A DNA stretch of 64,000 bases from Streptomyces zingiberis (GCF_012034935.1 NZ_JAATEN010000001.1:310001-374000); one strand, 5' to 3'. Counted from the first letter of the stretch, positions 1-14,376 are shown. Numbers and translations are program-made. The notes: generated by a model from the sequence alone, not told the origin.

Positions 1-396
1 ATCCGGGTGACGGCGTTCGCCAGCCTCAACCGGCAACCCGTCGACCTCGGCCTCACCGAGATCGTGCTCAAGGACCTGATCCCCGGCGGTGAGGACGCGG
101 CACCCGAGATCACGGCCACGGCGATCATGGCCGAGACGGCCGCGTACTTCGGGCTGACCGTCGAGGACCTCTGCGGCTCCTCCCGCAGCCGGGTCCTGGT
201 CACCGCACGGCAGATCGCGATGTACCTGTGCCGGGAGCTGACCGACCTCTCGCTCCCGAAGATCGGTGCCCAGTTCGGCGGGCGCGACCACACCACCGTG
301 ATGCACGCGGACCGCAAGATCCGGGCCCTGATGGCCGAGCGGCGGTCGATCTACAACCAGGTCACCGAACTCACCAACCGCATCAAGAACAGCTGA
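1..396 (+). CDS. dnaA: Chromosomal replication initiator DnaA, C-terminal part (5' truncated)
   Basis: Only the last 131 residues are in the window; the reading frame is open from base 1, so the gene begins to the left. DnaA is the AAA+ initiator that binds DnaA boxes and melts oriC. The visible part holds the end of the AAA+ lid and domain IV, the DNA-binding domain. Its helix-turn-helix signature [12 protein letters not shown] lies about 40 residues from the end and is diagnostic. The C-terminus TNRIKNS is typical of actinomycete DnaA. It is followed by the origin region and dnaN in the same direction, the conserved order. The identification is secure; nothing can be said about the N-terminal domains. 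Confidence 0.98.
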   Translation: MRVTAFASLNRQPVDLGLTEIVLKDLIPGGEDAAPEITATAIMAETAAYFGLTVEDLCGSSRSRVLVTARQIAMYLCRELTDLSLPKIGAQFGGRDHTTVMHADRKIRALMAERRSIYNQVTELTNRIKNS

Positions 397-1009
397 CACC
401 GTTCGCCCCGGCGATCCGGCAGCCACTCCCGGGTTCCCGGGCCCCCGGCGCCCCCGGGGGCCCACCGGCCCCCGGCAGCTCCCCGACCGGCACGGGCCCC
501 GTGGGCGTGCGGCGCCGTGCCCGGGACGGCGGGATCTCCCCGGCGCCCGTCGGCATCACCGGCAGAGCCGGTCACAGACGGCGCCGGGACGCCGGGCCCC
601 TCCCGGCGCGAGGTCCGGGCACCCGGGGCGTACGGACACACGGAGTCGCGCCCGAACGACCACTGGTCCCGGCGCCGCTCGTCCCGCCGCCCCGACCATC
701 CCCCACGGCCGCGTGCACCGCGCGCCCGTGGGGGTTTCCCTGGGCGGGAGCACTCACCAGCCTCTCGTCACGCCCCCACCGCGCCTGCCGGCACCGTGCC
801 GATCACCGGGCCTGCCCGGCCCCTCGCCGATCTCCTCGCCGATCTCCTCTCCGGCCCCCTGACCGGTCACCGCCGTGCCGCGGACCGGTGCGACGGCTCC
901 GTCCACGGTCGCGCTCCCGGTCCCCCTCACGGGCCGGATCGCGACGTCCACGGGCGTGAATCCGGGGGCTCCCGGTCCCCAGGGCCCTCCACTCCTTGAT
1001 CCGGTCTGT
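397..1009. other. GC-rich spacer between dnaA and the DnaA-box region
   Basis: About 600 bases of very GC-rich DNA without a convincing gene. The open frames here are low-complexity Pro/Arg/Gly shadows with no start context. I see no DnaA box with one mismatch or fewer. The only clear element is a hairpin near the dnaA end at 439-463, listed separately. Confidence 0.6.
439..463 (+). terminator. Candidate dnaA terminator hairpin
   Basis: Arms GGGCCCCC (439-446) and GGGGGCCC (456-463) with a 9-nt loop, 43 bases after the dnaA stop. There is no T tract, which is common for actinomycete terminators. Judged by structure only. Confidence 0.4.
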
Positions 1010-1640
1010 TCGATTAGCTGCTGCCGAAGGCGGGTTCTCCACACGAACCGGGCTTTCGGGCCGTCCACACCCTGGGGAGGGGGGAGTTGTCCAGACTGCG
1101 TCCACAGCCCGGCCCGTTCACCCCGGCTCCTGGGAGGTCAAGCGCCTGTGGGCTTGTGGGCGGCAGCTCTCCACAGACTGTGGAAGGCGACGGGGCGATT
1201 CGGGGGCCGGTGAGGTTGTCCACGCCCCGCCCACAGGGAAAGGGCTGTTGTGCACAGGCTGTCCACAGCCTTGTCCACTGTTCGGCAACGCAACACCCGC
1301 CCTCACCGTCAAGAGTGAACTGCATCACAGAAGGTTCCCGGATTGGGCTGTGCAGAACGTGGGTAAAACTGGGGACGCCGCTGGGGAGAACCGGCCCCTT
1401 CCTGTGCATCGCGTGTGCAGAACTCTGCCGTGTCCACAGCGACGGCCACTTGTCCACCGGTGCCGCCCACAGGGCCCGTGGATAAAATCTCGCCTCTGAG
1501 CTGGGCAAACGTGGTTATCCACGGTTTCCACAGGCCCTACTACTACGACCACTGAGAGAGAGCGGGAAATCCGTTCAGAAGCAGGGCCTGTGCACAACTC
1601 GCCCTCGGGCCGCGGCACGCCTCCCGACCCGACTTGACCC
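1010..1640. other. oriC: Chromosomal replication origin oriC (DnaA-box region)
   Basis: Non-coding region between dnaA and dnaN packed with DnaA boxes. Sites with one mismatch to TTGTCCACA or TTATCCACA are at 1035, 1087, 1216, 1248, 1259, 1271, 1430, 1450 and 1515 on the plus strand, and at 1477 and 1589 on the minus strand. Weaker two-mismatch sites are at 1061, 1098, 1167, 1349, 1414 and 1524. Most point the same way. I found no perfect box here, as expected for an origin built from many weak cooperative sites. The most T/A-rich part is about 1480-1570, a candidate unwinding region. Position and box density make this secure; the edges are approximate. Confidence 0.93.
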
Positions 1641-1786
1641 CGGAGCGCTTCCGCTGTCCGTGGTGTGCGTCAGACTGGTGAGGCGGCGACGGAGCCGCGG
1701 GGCCGGTGACGGCCGATCCACGACCAACGCCGAGAGGCCCGCCGGGCCGAGCAGGGCGAGCCAGTGAGAGCAGGAGGCGGCTTACG

Positions 1787-2917
1787 GTGAAGATCCGGGT
1801 GGAGCGCGACGTACTCGCGGAGGCGGTGGCCTGGGCTGCGCGCAGCCTCCCGGCCCGTCCGCCGGTGCCGGTCCTCGCCGGCCTGCTGCTGAAGGCCGAG
1901 GAGGGCTCCCTGAGCCTGTCCGGCTTCGACTACGAGGTCTCCGCCCGGGTGTCGGTCGAGGCCGATGTCGAGGAGAGCGGCACCGTCCTGGTCTCCGGCC
2001 GGTTGCTCGCCGACATCTGCCGGGCCCTGCCCAACCGCCCGGTGGAGATCTCCACGAACGGCGTGCGGGTGACGCTGCTCTGCGGCTCGTCCCGGTTCAC
2101 GCTCCACACCCTGCCGGTGGAGGAGTACCCGGCCCTGCCGGACATGCCGACCGCCACCGGCACCGTCCCCGGCGACGTCTTCGCGGCGGCGGCCGCCCAG
2201 GTCGCCATCGCCGCCGGGCGGGACGACACCCTGCCGGTGCTCACGGGCGTGCGCATCGAGATCGAGGGCGACACGGTCACGCTGGCCGCCACCGACCGCT
2301 ACCGCTTCGCGGTCCGGGAGTTCCTGTGGAAGCCGGAGGTTCCGGACCTCTCCGCGGTGGCCCTGGTGCCCGCCAAGACCCTGCTCGACACCGCCAAGTC
2401 GCTCACCAGCGGTGACACCGTCAGCATCGCGCTGGCGGGCTCCGGCCAGGGCGAGGGGCTGATCGGTTTCGAGGGCGCCGGGCGCCGGACGACCACCCGC
2501 CTGCTGGAGGGCGACCTGCCGAAGTACCGGACGCTCTTCCCGACGGAGTTCAACTCCGTCGCGGTGATCGAGACGGCCCCCTTCGTCGACGCCGTGAAGC
2601 GGGTGGCGCTCGTCGCCGAGCGGAACACCCCGGTGCGGCTCAGCTTCGAGCAGGGGGTGCTGACCCTGGAGGCCGGCTCCAGCGACGACGCACAGGCTGT
2701 GGAAAGGGTCGACGCCCAGCTCGACGGCGACGACATCTCCATCGCCTTCAACCCGGGCTTCCTGCTGGAAGGGCTGAGCGCCATCGACTCCCCGGTGGCC
2801 CAGCTGTCGTTCACCACCTCGACCAAGCCGGCGCTCCTCAGCGGCAGGCCCGCGGTGGACGCGGAGGCGGACGAGGCCTACAAGTACCTGATCATGCCGG
2901 TGCGGCTGAGCGGCTGA
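1787..2917 (+). CDS. dnaN: DNA polymerase III sliding clamp (beta subunit)
   Basis: Encodes a 376-residue beta clamp, the ring that tethers the replicative polymerase to DNA. The frame is open further upstream, but GTG at 1787 is chosen because AGGAGG lies at 1772-1777 with 9-nt spacing and the product then begins VKIRVERDVL, the normal N-terminus. Three clamp folds follow: about 1-120, 125-245 and 250-376. Internal landmarks are the second-domain stretch RDDTLPVLTGVRIE and the C-terminal YLIMPVRLSG that lines the partner-binding pocket. Length fits the family. It sits right after oriC and before the gnd-recF-dciA genes, the standard actinomycete order. Confidence 0.98.
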   Translation: MKIRVERDVLAEAVAWAARSLPARPPVPVLAGLLLKAEEGSLSLSGFDYEVSARVSVEADVEESGTVLVSGRLLADICRALPNRPVEISTNGVRVTLLCGSSRFTLHTLPVEEYPALPDMPTATGTVPGDVFAAAAAQVAIAAGRDDTLPVLTGVRIEIEGDTVTLAATDRYRFAVREFLWKPEVPDLSAVALVPAKTLLDTAKSLTSGDTVSIALAGSGQGEGLIGFEGAGRRTTTRLLEGDLPKYRTLFPTEFNSVAVIETAPFVDAVKRVALVAERNTPVRLSFEQGVLTLEAGSSDDAQAVERVDAQLDGDDISIAFNPGFLLEGLSAIDSPVAQLSFTTSTKPALLSGRPAVDAEADEAYKYLIMPVRLSG

Positions 2918-3110
2918 CACCGGGCGGCGGGCCCCCTGCGCGGTCCGCTCCGCCGCGATGTGCGGTACCGGCCCCCAGCGGCTCCTCCCCCGCGCCCGCC
3001 TCTCCCGCGTCGTGCGTCTGAGCGGTACGAGCCCACAGGTGAGCGGGGGGTGCCCCCGCGTAGGCTCGGACGGGTACCAATCGCAACGACTACGTCGAAG
3101 AGGGTCACTG

Positions 3111-4046
3111 ATGGAGCTCGGTCTCGTCGGTCTCGGCAAGATGGGCGGCAACATGCGCGAGCGCATTCGCCGCGCGGGGCACACCGTCGTCGGGTTCGAC
3201 CGCAACGCGGAGCGCGCCGACGTCCACAGCCTGGAGGAGCTCGTCGGCCGGCTCAGCGGCCCGCGGGTCATCTGGGTGATGGTCCCGGCCGGTGAGGCCA
3301 CCCAGTCGACCGTCGACGCGCTCGCCGAGCTGCTCTCGCCCGGGGACGTGGTGGTCGACGGCGGGAACTCCCGCTGGACGGACGACGAGAAGCACGCCCG
3401 GGAACTGGCGGAGAAGGGCATCGGCTTCGTCGACTGCGGCGTCTCCGGTGGCGTCTGGGGGCTGGAGAACGGCTACGCGCTCATGTACGGCGGCGCCGCC
3501 GAGGACGTGGCGAAGGTCCAGCCGGTCTTCGACGCCCTCAAGCCGGCGGGCGAGTTCGGGGCGGTCCACGCGGGCAAGGTCGGCGCCGGCCACTTCGCCA
3601 AGATGGTCCACAACGGCATCGAGTACGCCATGATGCAGGCCTTCGCCGAGGGCTGGGAGCTGCTGGAGGCCGTGGACTCCGTCACCGACGTCCGCGAGGT
3701 CTTCCGCAGCTGGCAGGAGGGCACCGTCATCCGCTCCTGGCTGCTGGACCTGGCCGTGCGCGCCCTCGACGACGACGAGCACCTCGGGAAGCTCCGCGGT
3801 TACGCCCAGGACTCGGGCGAGGGCCGCTGGACGGTGGAGGCCGCCATCGACCACGCGGTGCCGCTCCCCGCGATCACCGCCTCCCTCTTCGCCCGGTTCG
3901 CCTCCCGCCAGGACGACTCCCCCTCGATGAAGATGATCGCCGCGCTGCGCAACCAGTTCGGCGGCCACGCGGTGACCGCGGCGGCCGGTGACGAGAAGGG
4001 CGCGGACGCGCCGGGCGCGGACGTCACCCCGCCGGTGGACGGCTGA
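3111..4046 (+). CDS. gnd: 6-phosphogluconate dehydrogenase, decarboxylating (short NAD-type)
   Basis: A 311-residue enzyme oxidising 6-phosphogluconate to ribulose 5-phosphate with loss of CO2. The N-terminal Rossmann motif [12 protein letters not shown] (residues 4-15) binds NAD(P). The substrate loop is [19 protein letters not shown] near residues 113-131, and the catalytic-lysine segment [19 protein letters not shown] is near 163-181. About 310 residues marks the short GntZ/YqeC-like group rather than the 470-residue pentose-phosphate form. ATG at 3111 follows AGAGGG. It stands between dnaN and recF, a position typical of Streptomyces, with no evident functional link to replication. The last 20 residues are Ala/Asp-rich. 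Confidence 0.93.
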   Translation: MELGLVGLGKMGGNMRERIRRAGHTVVGFDRNAERADVHSLEELVGRLSGPRVIWVMVPAGEATQSTVDALAELLSPGDVVVDGGNSRWTDDEKHARELAEKGIGFVDCGVSGGVWGLENGYALMYGGAAEDVAKVQPVFDALKPAGEFGAVHAGKVGAGHFAKMVHNGIEYAMMQAFAEGWELLEAVDSVTDVREVFRSWQEGTVIRSWLLDLAVRALDDDEHLGKLRGYAQDSGEGRWTVEAAIDHAVPLPAITASLFARFASRQDDSPSMKMIAALRNQFGGHAVTAAAGDEKGADAPGADVTPPVDG

Positions 4047-4054
4047 CGGGCCCG

Positions 4055-5239
4055 ATGCACGTAGCGCATCTGTCGCTCGCCGACTTCCGGTCGTACGTCC
4101 GGGTCGAGGTCGCTCTCGACCCGGGCGTCACCGCGTTCGTCGGCCCCAACGGCCAGGGGAAGACCAACCTGGTCGAGGCCGTCGGCTACCTGGCGACGCT
4201 CGGCAGTCACCGTGTCTCCTCCGACGCCCCGCTGGTGCGGATGGGTGCCGAGCGGGCGGTCGTCCGGGCGGCCGTGGTCGGCGGGGACCGCCGGCAACTC
4301 GTCGAGCTGGAACTCAACCCGGGGCGGGCCAACCGCGCCCGGATCAACCGTTCCTCCCAGGTGCGGCCGCGGGACGCGCTCGGCATCCTGCGCACCGTGA
4401 TGTTCGCCCCCGAGGACCTCGCCCTGGTGAAGGGGGATCCCGGGGAGCGCAGACGTTTCCTGGACGAACTGGTCGTCGCCCGCTCCCCGCGGATGGCCGG
4501 TGTGCGGTCGGACTACGAGCGGGTGCTCAAGCAGCGGAACACCCTGCTCAAGAGCGCCGCGATGGCCCGCCGCCACGGCGGCCGCACGATGGACCTGTCC
4601 ACCCTGGACGTCTGGGACCAGCATCTGGCCCGCGTCGGCGCGGAGCTGCTGGCCCGGCGGCTGGACCTGATCGCCGCGCTCCAGCCGCTCGCGGACAAGG
4701 CGTACGAGCAGCTGGCGCCCGGCGGCGGCCCGGTGGTGCTGGAGTACCGCGGATCGGCCGGGGAGGTTCCGGAGGGGGTGGCGAGCCGTGAGGAACTCCA
4801 GGGCGTGCTGCTGGAGGCGCTCTCCGGGGCGCGCCGCCAGGAGATCGAGCGCGGGGTGACGCTCGTCGGGCCGCACCGGGACGATCTGGTGCTCAAGCTC
4901 GGCCGCTTCCCGGCGAAGGGCTACGCCAGTCACGGGGAGTCCTGGTCCTACGCGCTGGCGCTCCGGCTCGCCGCGTACGACCTGCTGCGGGGGGAGAGCC
5001 CCGCCGGGCCCGCGCCCGCGCCGGACGGCGGGCCGGGCCGGCGGGTCGGCGAGCCCGTCCTGGTCCTCGACGACGTCTTCGCCGAGCTCGACGCGCGCCG
5101 CCGGGACCGGCTGGCCGAGCTGGTCGCCCCGGCCGAGCAGGTCCTGGTGACGGCGGCCGTGCCGGAGGACGTCCCCGCGGTGCTCAGCGGAGCGCGGTTC
5201 ACGGTGGCGGACGGCGCGGTCGAGCGGGTGGCGCCGTGA
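4055..5239 (+). CDS. recF: DNA replication and repair protein RecF
   Basis: A 394-residue SMC-like ATPase that helps load RecA at single-strand gaps. The Walker A motif GPNGQGKT is at residues 30-37, preceded by the typical N-terminus LSLADFRSY. The ABC-type signature region is around [12 protein letters not shown], and Walker B is [12 protein letters not shown] at about 335-347. The start at 4055 is 8 bases after the gnd stop. The stop codon overlaps the GTG of the next gene by 4 bases, so the two are translationally coupled. Slightly longer than average because of a Pro/Gly-rich insert before Walker B (about residues 315-330). Confidence 0.96.
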   Translation: MHVAHLSLADFRSYVRVEVALDPGVTAFVGPNGQGKTNLVEAVGYLATLGSHRVSSDAPLVRMGAERAVVRAAVVGGDRRQLVELELNPGRANRARINRSSQVRPRDALGILRTVMFAPEDLALVKGDPGERRRFLDELVVARSPRMAGVRSDYERVLKQRNTLLKSAAMARRHGGRTMDLSTLDVWDQHLARVGAELLARRLDLIAALQPLADKAYEQLAPGGGPVVLEYRGSAGEVPEGVASREELQGVLLEALSGARRQEIERGVTLVGPHRDDLVLKLGRFPAKGYASHGESWSYALALRLAAYDLLRGESPAGPAPAPDGGPGRRVGEPVLVLDDVFAELDARRRDRLAELVAPAEQVLVTAAVPEDVPAVLSGARFTVADGAVERVAP

Positions 5240-5907
5240 CGGCGGCGCGCGGCCCCGCGGAGGGCCCGGCCGGGCGGCCGGAGCCGCGACAGCGGGACGC
5301 TGCCGCAGCCGGAACAGCCGGAACAGCCGGGCCGTCCGGCTCCGGCCGCCGCGGCATGGCGCCCCCCGGCTCATCCGGGGGGAACGCGCCCTCCGGGGGA
5401 TCGGGCGTGGATCTGGCCCGGGTCGCCCTGCGGGCCGCGAAGGAGCAGGCCAGGGCGCAGGGGGCGGCGGCCCAGCAGCGCAAGCAGGCCCGCCGGGGCG
5501 GGCTGCGCTCGGGCGCCCGGGCGGACGGCCGGGATCCGCTGCCCCTGGGCGCGGCGATCAACCGGCTGATCACGGAGCGTGGCTGGGAGGCCCCGGCCGC
5601 GGTGGGCGGGGTGATGGGCCGCTGGCCACAGATCGTCGGCCCGGAGGTGGCGCAGCACTGCGCCCCCGAGCGGTACGACGAGGAGGAGCGGGTGCTCACG
5701 GTGCGCTGTGACGCCACGGCGTGGGCGACGCAGCTGCGGCTGCTCGCCCCCCAGCTGGTGGCCCGGCTCAACACGGAGCTGGGCCCCGGCACGGTCGCGT
5801 TCCTCAAAGTCCTGGGGCCCGGCGGGGGCGGTGGCCGGGCGGGTTCGCGGCCGTACGGAACGCTGCGTGCACCCGGCAGCCGGGGCCCCGGTGACACCTA
5901 CGGCTGA
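5236..5907 (+). CDS. DciA-family protein (DUF721), likely replicative helicase operator
   Basis: A 223-residue protein with a disordered Ala/Gly/Pro-rich N-terminus of about 85 residues and a DUF721/DciA domain in the C-terminal half. Visible core motifs are [28 protein letters not shown] and [17 protein letters not shown]. In bacteria without DnaC, DciA interacts with DnaB helicase and promotes its loading; that role is family knowledge. GTG at 5236 overlaps the recF stop as GTGA, so recF and this gene are coupled. The tail after about residue 195 is again Gly-rich. The KH-like central domain is intact. The symbol is left blank because function in actinomycetes is less firmly shown. Confidence 0.85.
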   Translation: MTAARGPAEGPAGRPEPRQRDAAAAGTAGTAGPSGSGRRGMAPPGSSGGNAPSGGSGVDLARVALRAAKEQARAQGAAAQQRKQARRGGLRSGARADGRDPLPLGAAINRLITERGWEAPAAVGGVMGRWPQIVGPEVAQHCAPERYDEEERVLTVRCDATAWATQLRLLAPQLVARLNTELGPGTVAFLKVLGPGGGGGRAGSRPYGTLRAPGSRGPGDTYG

Positions 5908-8296
<2,389 letters not shown>

Positions 8297-8389
8297 CCCG
8301 CGGCATCCGCCCCCGGATCTCCCCGCGGCCCGCCGGCCCCTGCCCGGGCCGGCCCCGCGGCGCCGTACCTCGAAAGGACTCCGACCAGC

Positions 8390-11014
<2,625 letters not shown>

Positions 11015-11017
11015 GCC

Positions 11018-11725
11018 GTGAGTGGAGCCACGGGCACCGGAACGGGTGACACGGCGGGGACCGACGGGCGGGACGTTCCCCCGGGGCACACCGGGGCGGG
11101 TGGTGCCCGTGGCCCCGCCGGCCCGCAGCCCGCCGGGTACCCGGCGGGGACGCCTTCCGGGGGGAACACCGCGGTGACGGACGCGCACCAGCCCTATCCG
11201 CAGCAGCCGGCGGAGCCGTACCACCCGCCGCACGCTTACGCCTCGCCCGGCGAGTCGCGCCCGGGCGCGGTGCCGGAGCAGCCGGGCCGGGCCGGCCAGG
11301 GGCAGCCGGTGCGGCGGCCGCGCACCGGGGCGGGCGCCCGTCCGGTGCCGCGTACCCGTAAGGCGCGGCTGCGGGTGGCCAAGGCCGACCCGTGGTCGGT
11401 GATGAAGGTCGGCTTCCTGCTCTCCATCGCCCTCGGCGTCTGCACGATCGCCGCGGTGTCGGTGCTGTGGATGGTGCTGGACGCCATGGGGGTGTTCTCC
11501 ACCGTGGGCGAGACGATCGGCCAGGCGACCGGTGCCGCGGAGGGGGAGGGCGGCTTCGACCTGGAGGGCTTCCTGTCCTTGCCGCGGGTGCTGATGTTCA
11601 CCTCCGTGATCGCGGTGATCGACGTGGTGCTGGCCACGGCGCTGGCGACGCTCGGCGCCTTCGTCTACAACCTGTCCGCGGGGTTCGTCGGGGGCGTCGA
11701 GCTGACGCTCGCCGAGGACGAGTGA
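11018..11725 (+). CDS. DUF3566 membrane protein
   Basis: A 235-residue protein. The first 120 residues are a low-complexity Gly/Pro cytoplasmic arm with an Arg/Pro-rich stretch. Then come two membrane spans, about 128-152 (from VGFLLSIALGVC) and 190-216 (VIAVIDVVLATALATLGAF). The C-terminal domain matches the DUF3566 family, found beside gyrA in actinobacteria including mycobacteria; function unknown. GTG at 11018 is served by AGAGGAG in the end of gyrA, so it belongs to the gyrBA transcript. A strong hairpin begins right at its stop codon. Family call confident; role not known. Confidence 0.9.
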   Translation: MSGATGTGTGDTAGTDGRDVPPGHTGAGGARGPAGPQPAGYPAGTPSGGNTAVTDAHQPYPQQPAEPYHPPHAYASPGESRPGAVPEQPGRAGQGQPVRRPRTGAGARPVPRTRKARLRVAKADPWSVMKVGFLLSIALGVCTIAAVSVLWMVLDAMGVFSTVGETIGQATGAAEGEGGFDLEGFLSLPRVLMFTSVIAVIDVVLATALATLGAFVYNLSAGFVGGVELTLAEDE

Positions 11726-11747
11726 CGGCCCCGCCCCCGGGGCCGTC
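11724..11747 (+). terminator. Terminator of the gyrB-gyrA-DUF3566 operon
   Basis: GACGGCCCCG (11724-11733), loop CCCC, CGGGGCCGTC (11738-11747): a perfect 10-bp stem that begins within the stop codon of the DUF3566 gene. No T tract. The next gene in this direction is a tRNA. Confidence 0.65.
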
Positions 11748-11853
11748 CGCCGGCCGCGCCGAGCGGTCCGCGGGGCGGGCCCGGGGGCGGGATCACCACC
11801 CCGAACCGATTTTGGGACCTGGCCCGGTGTGCGCTAATGTTCAGGGGCAGCGC

Positions 11854-11927
11854 GGGGCTATAGCTCAGACGGTTAGAGCGCTTCCCTGATAAGGAAGAGG
11901 CCACAGGTTCAAGTCCTGTTAGCCCCA
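11854..11927 (+). tRNA. tRNA-Ile (anticodon GAT)
   Basis: 74-nt cloverleaf. The acceptor arm GGGGCTA pairs with TAGCCCC. The anticodon stem is CTTCC/GGAAG with loop CTGATAA, placing GAT at 11888-11890. The T arm carries GGTTCAAGT. Discriminator base A at 11927; CCA is not encoded. GAT reads ATC/ATT isoleucine codons. A strong hairpin follows. Confidence 0.98.
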
Positions 11928-11938
11928 CCTCCCCGAAA

Positions 11939-11966
11939 CGGCCCGGACGGCTCTCCGTCCGGGCCG
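11939..11966 (+). terminator. Terminator after tRNA-Ile
   Basis: Perfect 12-bp stem CGGCCCGGACGG / CCGTCCGGGCCG with loop CTCT, 11 bases past the tRNA end. Confidence 0.75.
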
Positions 11967-12084
11967 ATTCACGTTTCCGCGCAAGGGGTTTGGGGTGCCA
12001 CGGCGGAGGGCAACGGCCGGTATCGGCCGGTGTGTATAGTCGGGCGCCAGAGGTCCCCTACGTCAAGAAGGACGAGGTAGCGCG

Positions 12085-12225
12085 GTGAAGAAGCTGCTCC
12101 TGGTCGCACTGGCCGCCGTTGGCGGGCTCCTTGTGTACCGCCAGATTCAGGCGGACCGCGCCGAGCAGGACCTGTGGACGGAGGCCACCGACTCCGTGCC
12201 CGCAGGTTCGGGCTCCGGTGCCTGA
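12085..12225 (+). CDS. DLW-39-type small protein
   Basis: A 46-residue protein, short enough to be missed by routine gene finding. It starts at GTG 12085, behind GACGAGG. The N-terminus KKLLLVALAAVGGLLVYRQIQ is one hydrophobic helix (about residues 3-18). It is followed by the charged ADRAEQDLWTEATD with the Asp-Leu-Trp signature and a Ser/Gly-rich tail. It matches the actinobacterial DLW-39 family of roughly 40-residue proteins, usually encoded beside tRNA-Ile near gyrA; function unknown. A -10-like TATAGT at 12035-12040 lies upstream, and a strong terminator follows 28 bases after the stop, so it is probably a single-gene unit. Confidence 0.85.
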   Translation: MKKLLLVALAAVGGLLVYRQIQADRAEQDLWTEATDSVPAGSGSGA

Positions 12226-12252
12226 GAAGCCTCCGGCGAAACGAGTCTGTAC

Positions 12253-12280
12253 GAACCCCGGACGAAAGCGTCCGGGGTTC
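12253..12280 (+). terminator. Terminator of the DLW-type gene
   Basis: GAACCCCGGACG (12253-12264), loop AAAG, CGTCCGGGGTTC (12269-12280): a perfect 12-bp stem. Confidence 0.8.
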
Positions 12281-12584
12281 CGTGCTGTTCCGGGCCGGCT
12301 CTCCTCTTGAGGTTGCGTCGGCAAATAAATAGGCTGCATTCGCAAATGTTCCGGCGTGGGTGTGACGGGGAGTTCCCGGGCCGGCGGTGACGGGGAGATG
12401 GCGCACCGGTCGCCGGAAGGCGGCCCGCCCGCGCCCGTCACCGCCGTACGCTACGTCCTCGTATGACCTCGGACGGCCGCAGACGGCCGTGGGCGGCCCC
12501 GTGCATCCTCGTACGGCCGTCTTCCGGGGACTTCCGGGGCCATGGGGACGAGGGGCGGCCGGTGACGACGAAGGGCGGCGGGGG
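12281..12584. other. Intergenic region before the TTA-containing surface-protein gene
   Basis: About 300 bases with no gene. An A/T-richer patch around 12319-12350 (GGCAAATAAATAGGCTGCATTC) stands out from the GC-rich surroundings and could hold a promoter for the gene at 12585, but no clean -35/-10 pair is visible. Confidence 0.4.
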
Positions 12585-14036
12585 ATGAGGCAGGTCGGCC
12601 GGGCACGCGCCGGACTCACCGCGGTGGCGGCGCTGGCCGCGGCGGTGACCGCCGTCGCGTGGGCGCCGCCCGCCACCGCGGACGGAGCGGCCGAGCCCTC
12701 CCCCTACCGGATGTCGGACAGCGCCGAACCGGTGACCGGCGGCGCAACTGAGGCGGCGGCGCCGGAGTTGACGGCCCGGCGGATGTACACCGACACCATC
12801 GCCGCGGCCGAGACCCTCCACTACCGGGTGCGGCTGGACGCGACGGTCAACGCCCATCTCTCCGCGGTCGCCGCGCTGGAGCCCGCCTCCCGGCCGGCCT
12901 TCGGCGACGGGATCGAGGTGACGTTACGGAGCGCCGACGGCGCCCGGTGCGACGGCATGCGCAGCACGGCGGGCCAGGGTGGTTTCGGCAGGCCGGTCGC
13001 CGCCGCCGCCTCCCGGCTCGTCCGGCCCGACGCGAGCTGCCAGGGCGCCGGTTCGTACCTCCTCACCGTGGAGCGCGTCGGCGGCGCGACCCCGGGGGAG
13101 TGGCCGCTGGAACTCGCCTTCATGACGGAGCCGGGGGCCCGTGACGCGGCCACCGCCCCCGAGGGCAGCGTCGAGTGGCCGGACGATCCCCCGGCCGCCA
13201 CCGGCGGCATCCCCCGGCGGACCCGGGGCGGTACCGGCTTCAACGACGCCCGCCCGGTGGGCGGCGGCATGTGGCAGGACCGGGTGGAGCCCGGGCAGAC
13301 GCTCTTCTACCGGATCCCGGTGGACTGGGGGCAGCGGCTCGGCGTCTCCGTGGAGACGGCCGGTACGGTGCCCGGTGACGGAGCGGACGCCTACCTCGGC
13401 GGCGGGCTGGAGCTGCGGTTGTTCAACACCGCCCGCGCCCCCGTGCACGACGAGAGCGCGGCCGTCGACGGACGGCCCAAGGAACTGCGGTTCGCCACCG
13501 CGCCCGCGCTCTTCTCCCACCGGTTCAGCAGTGTCGCCAAGGTGGAGGAGATGCGCTTCGCCGGCTGGTACCACGTGGCGGTCGGCCTGACCTCCGAGGC
13601 CGCGGAGGGCGCGGACTTCCGGCTGCGGCTCGCGGTCGAGGGGGAGGCGGGGGAGGGACCGGACTACACGGGGGACGCCGCCGCGGCCGGTTTCGCCGTC
13701 ACCGACGCCGACCGGAAAGCGGCGGCGGAGGGCGGCCCGGCCGCCGTCCGGCCCACGGAGAGCCGGGCCGCCGGCGGCGCAGGTGAACCGGACGCCCCGG
13801 GGAGCGGCCCCCGGCAGGTGATCGGCTTCGCGGGGCTCGGCGCCGGCACGGCGCTGCTGTTCGGACTGGGACTGTGGACGCTGGCCGCCCGGCGCCGCGC
13901 GGCCGGGGCGCCGGCGGACGCCGGGGCGTCCGGGCCGTACCCGGTCCCGGGGCCCGCGCCGGAACCGGGCGGGCACTCCGGGGACACCCCGCCCCCGGTC
14001 GCGCCCGGCCGGCACCGGCGGCGCTCCGGCCGCTGA
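12585..14036 (+). CDS. Secreted, membrane-anchored two-domain surface protein (TTA codon)
   Basis: A 483-residue protein of unknown function. Residues 1-33 form a Sec signal peptide ending near ATADG. Two related beta-rich modules follow: about 65-190 (opening ETLHYRVRLD) and about 235-360 (opening QTLFYRIPVDWG, with WYHVAVGL near its end). A Gly/Ala-rich linker leads to one membrane span at about 414-436 and a disordered cytoplasmic tail. The paired YRV/YRIPVDWG modules resemble those in actinomycete VWA-associated surface proteins. ATG 12585 was chosen because only it gives a signal peptide. Codon 114 is TTA (12924-12926), which needs the bldA tRNA in Streptomyces. It converges on a kinase gene that also has a TTA codon. 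Confidence 0.75.
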   Translation: MRQVGRARAGLTAVAALAAAVTAVAWAPPATADGAAEPSPYRMSDSAEPVTGGATEAAAPELTARRMYTDTIAAAETLHYRVRLDATVNAHLSAVAALEPASRPAFGDGIEVTLRSADGARCDGMRSTAGQGGFGRPVAAAASRLVRPDASCQGAGSYLLTVERVGGATPGEWPLELAFMTEPGARDAATAPEGSVEWPDDPPAATGGIPRRTRGGTGFNDARPVGGGMWQDRVEPGQTLFYRIPVDWGQRLGVSVETAGTVPGDGADAYLGGGLELRLFNTARAPVHDESAAVDGRPKELRFATAPALFSHRFSSVAKVEEMRFAGWYHVAVGLTSEAAEGADFRLRLAVEGEAGEGPDYTGDAAAAGFAVTDADRKAAAEGGPAAVRPTESRAAGGAGEPDAPGSGPRQVIGFAGLGAGTALLFGLGLWTLAARRRAAGAPADAGASGPYPVPGPAPEPGGHSGDTPPPVAPGRHRRRSGR

Positions 14037-14048
14037 GCGGCCACCCAC

Positions 14049-14066
14049 CGCGCGCCGGAGCGCGCG
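14049..14066. terminator. Short GC hairpin after the surface-protein gene
   Basis: CGCGCGC-CGGA-GCGCGCG, a 7-bp stem 12 bases beyond the stop of the gene at 12585. It probably works together with the larger palindrome downstream. Confidence 0.45.
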
Positions 14067-14130
14067 CCGAGCCCACGGAACCCGGCGGCCGGGGACCGGG
14101 GGCCCGGGGGTCGGATGCCGGGGAACGCGG

Positions 14131-14154
14131 CCGTGCCGTCGCGCGACGGCACGG
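14131..14154. terminator. 24-bp perfect palindrome between convergent genes
   Basis: CCGTGCCGTCGC followed directly by its reverse complement GCGACGGCACGG. It lies in the 340-base gap between the convergent genes at 12585 (+) and 14377 (-), so it most likely serves as a bidirectional terminator. Nothing else is evident in this gap (14037-14376). Confidence 0.6.
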
Positions 14155-14376
14155 GCCGGGGCGGTCGACCCGCACCGCTCGCGGACGGACCCGTGACCGC
14201 AACACCGCCGGCGGCGCGCCCCCTCGCGCGCCGGCCGGGGCCCACGCGGTCCGGGGGGTCCCGGGCGGGCTGTCACGAGGCGCCCGGAAAACCGGCCCCA
14301 CCGCGACCGCCGGGCGTCCGCGCGGCTCCGGCGTCCGCGGGAGGACGGCCGCCGGCCGCTCCGTGAGCCTGGCCGG

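Noticed and set aside
3105..3968. Minus-strand open frame opposite the 6-phosphogluconate dehydrogenase gene
   Set aside because: It mirrors the certain plus-strand gene and lacks any family motif or ribosome site.
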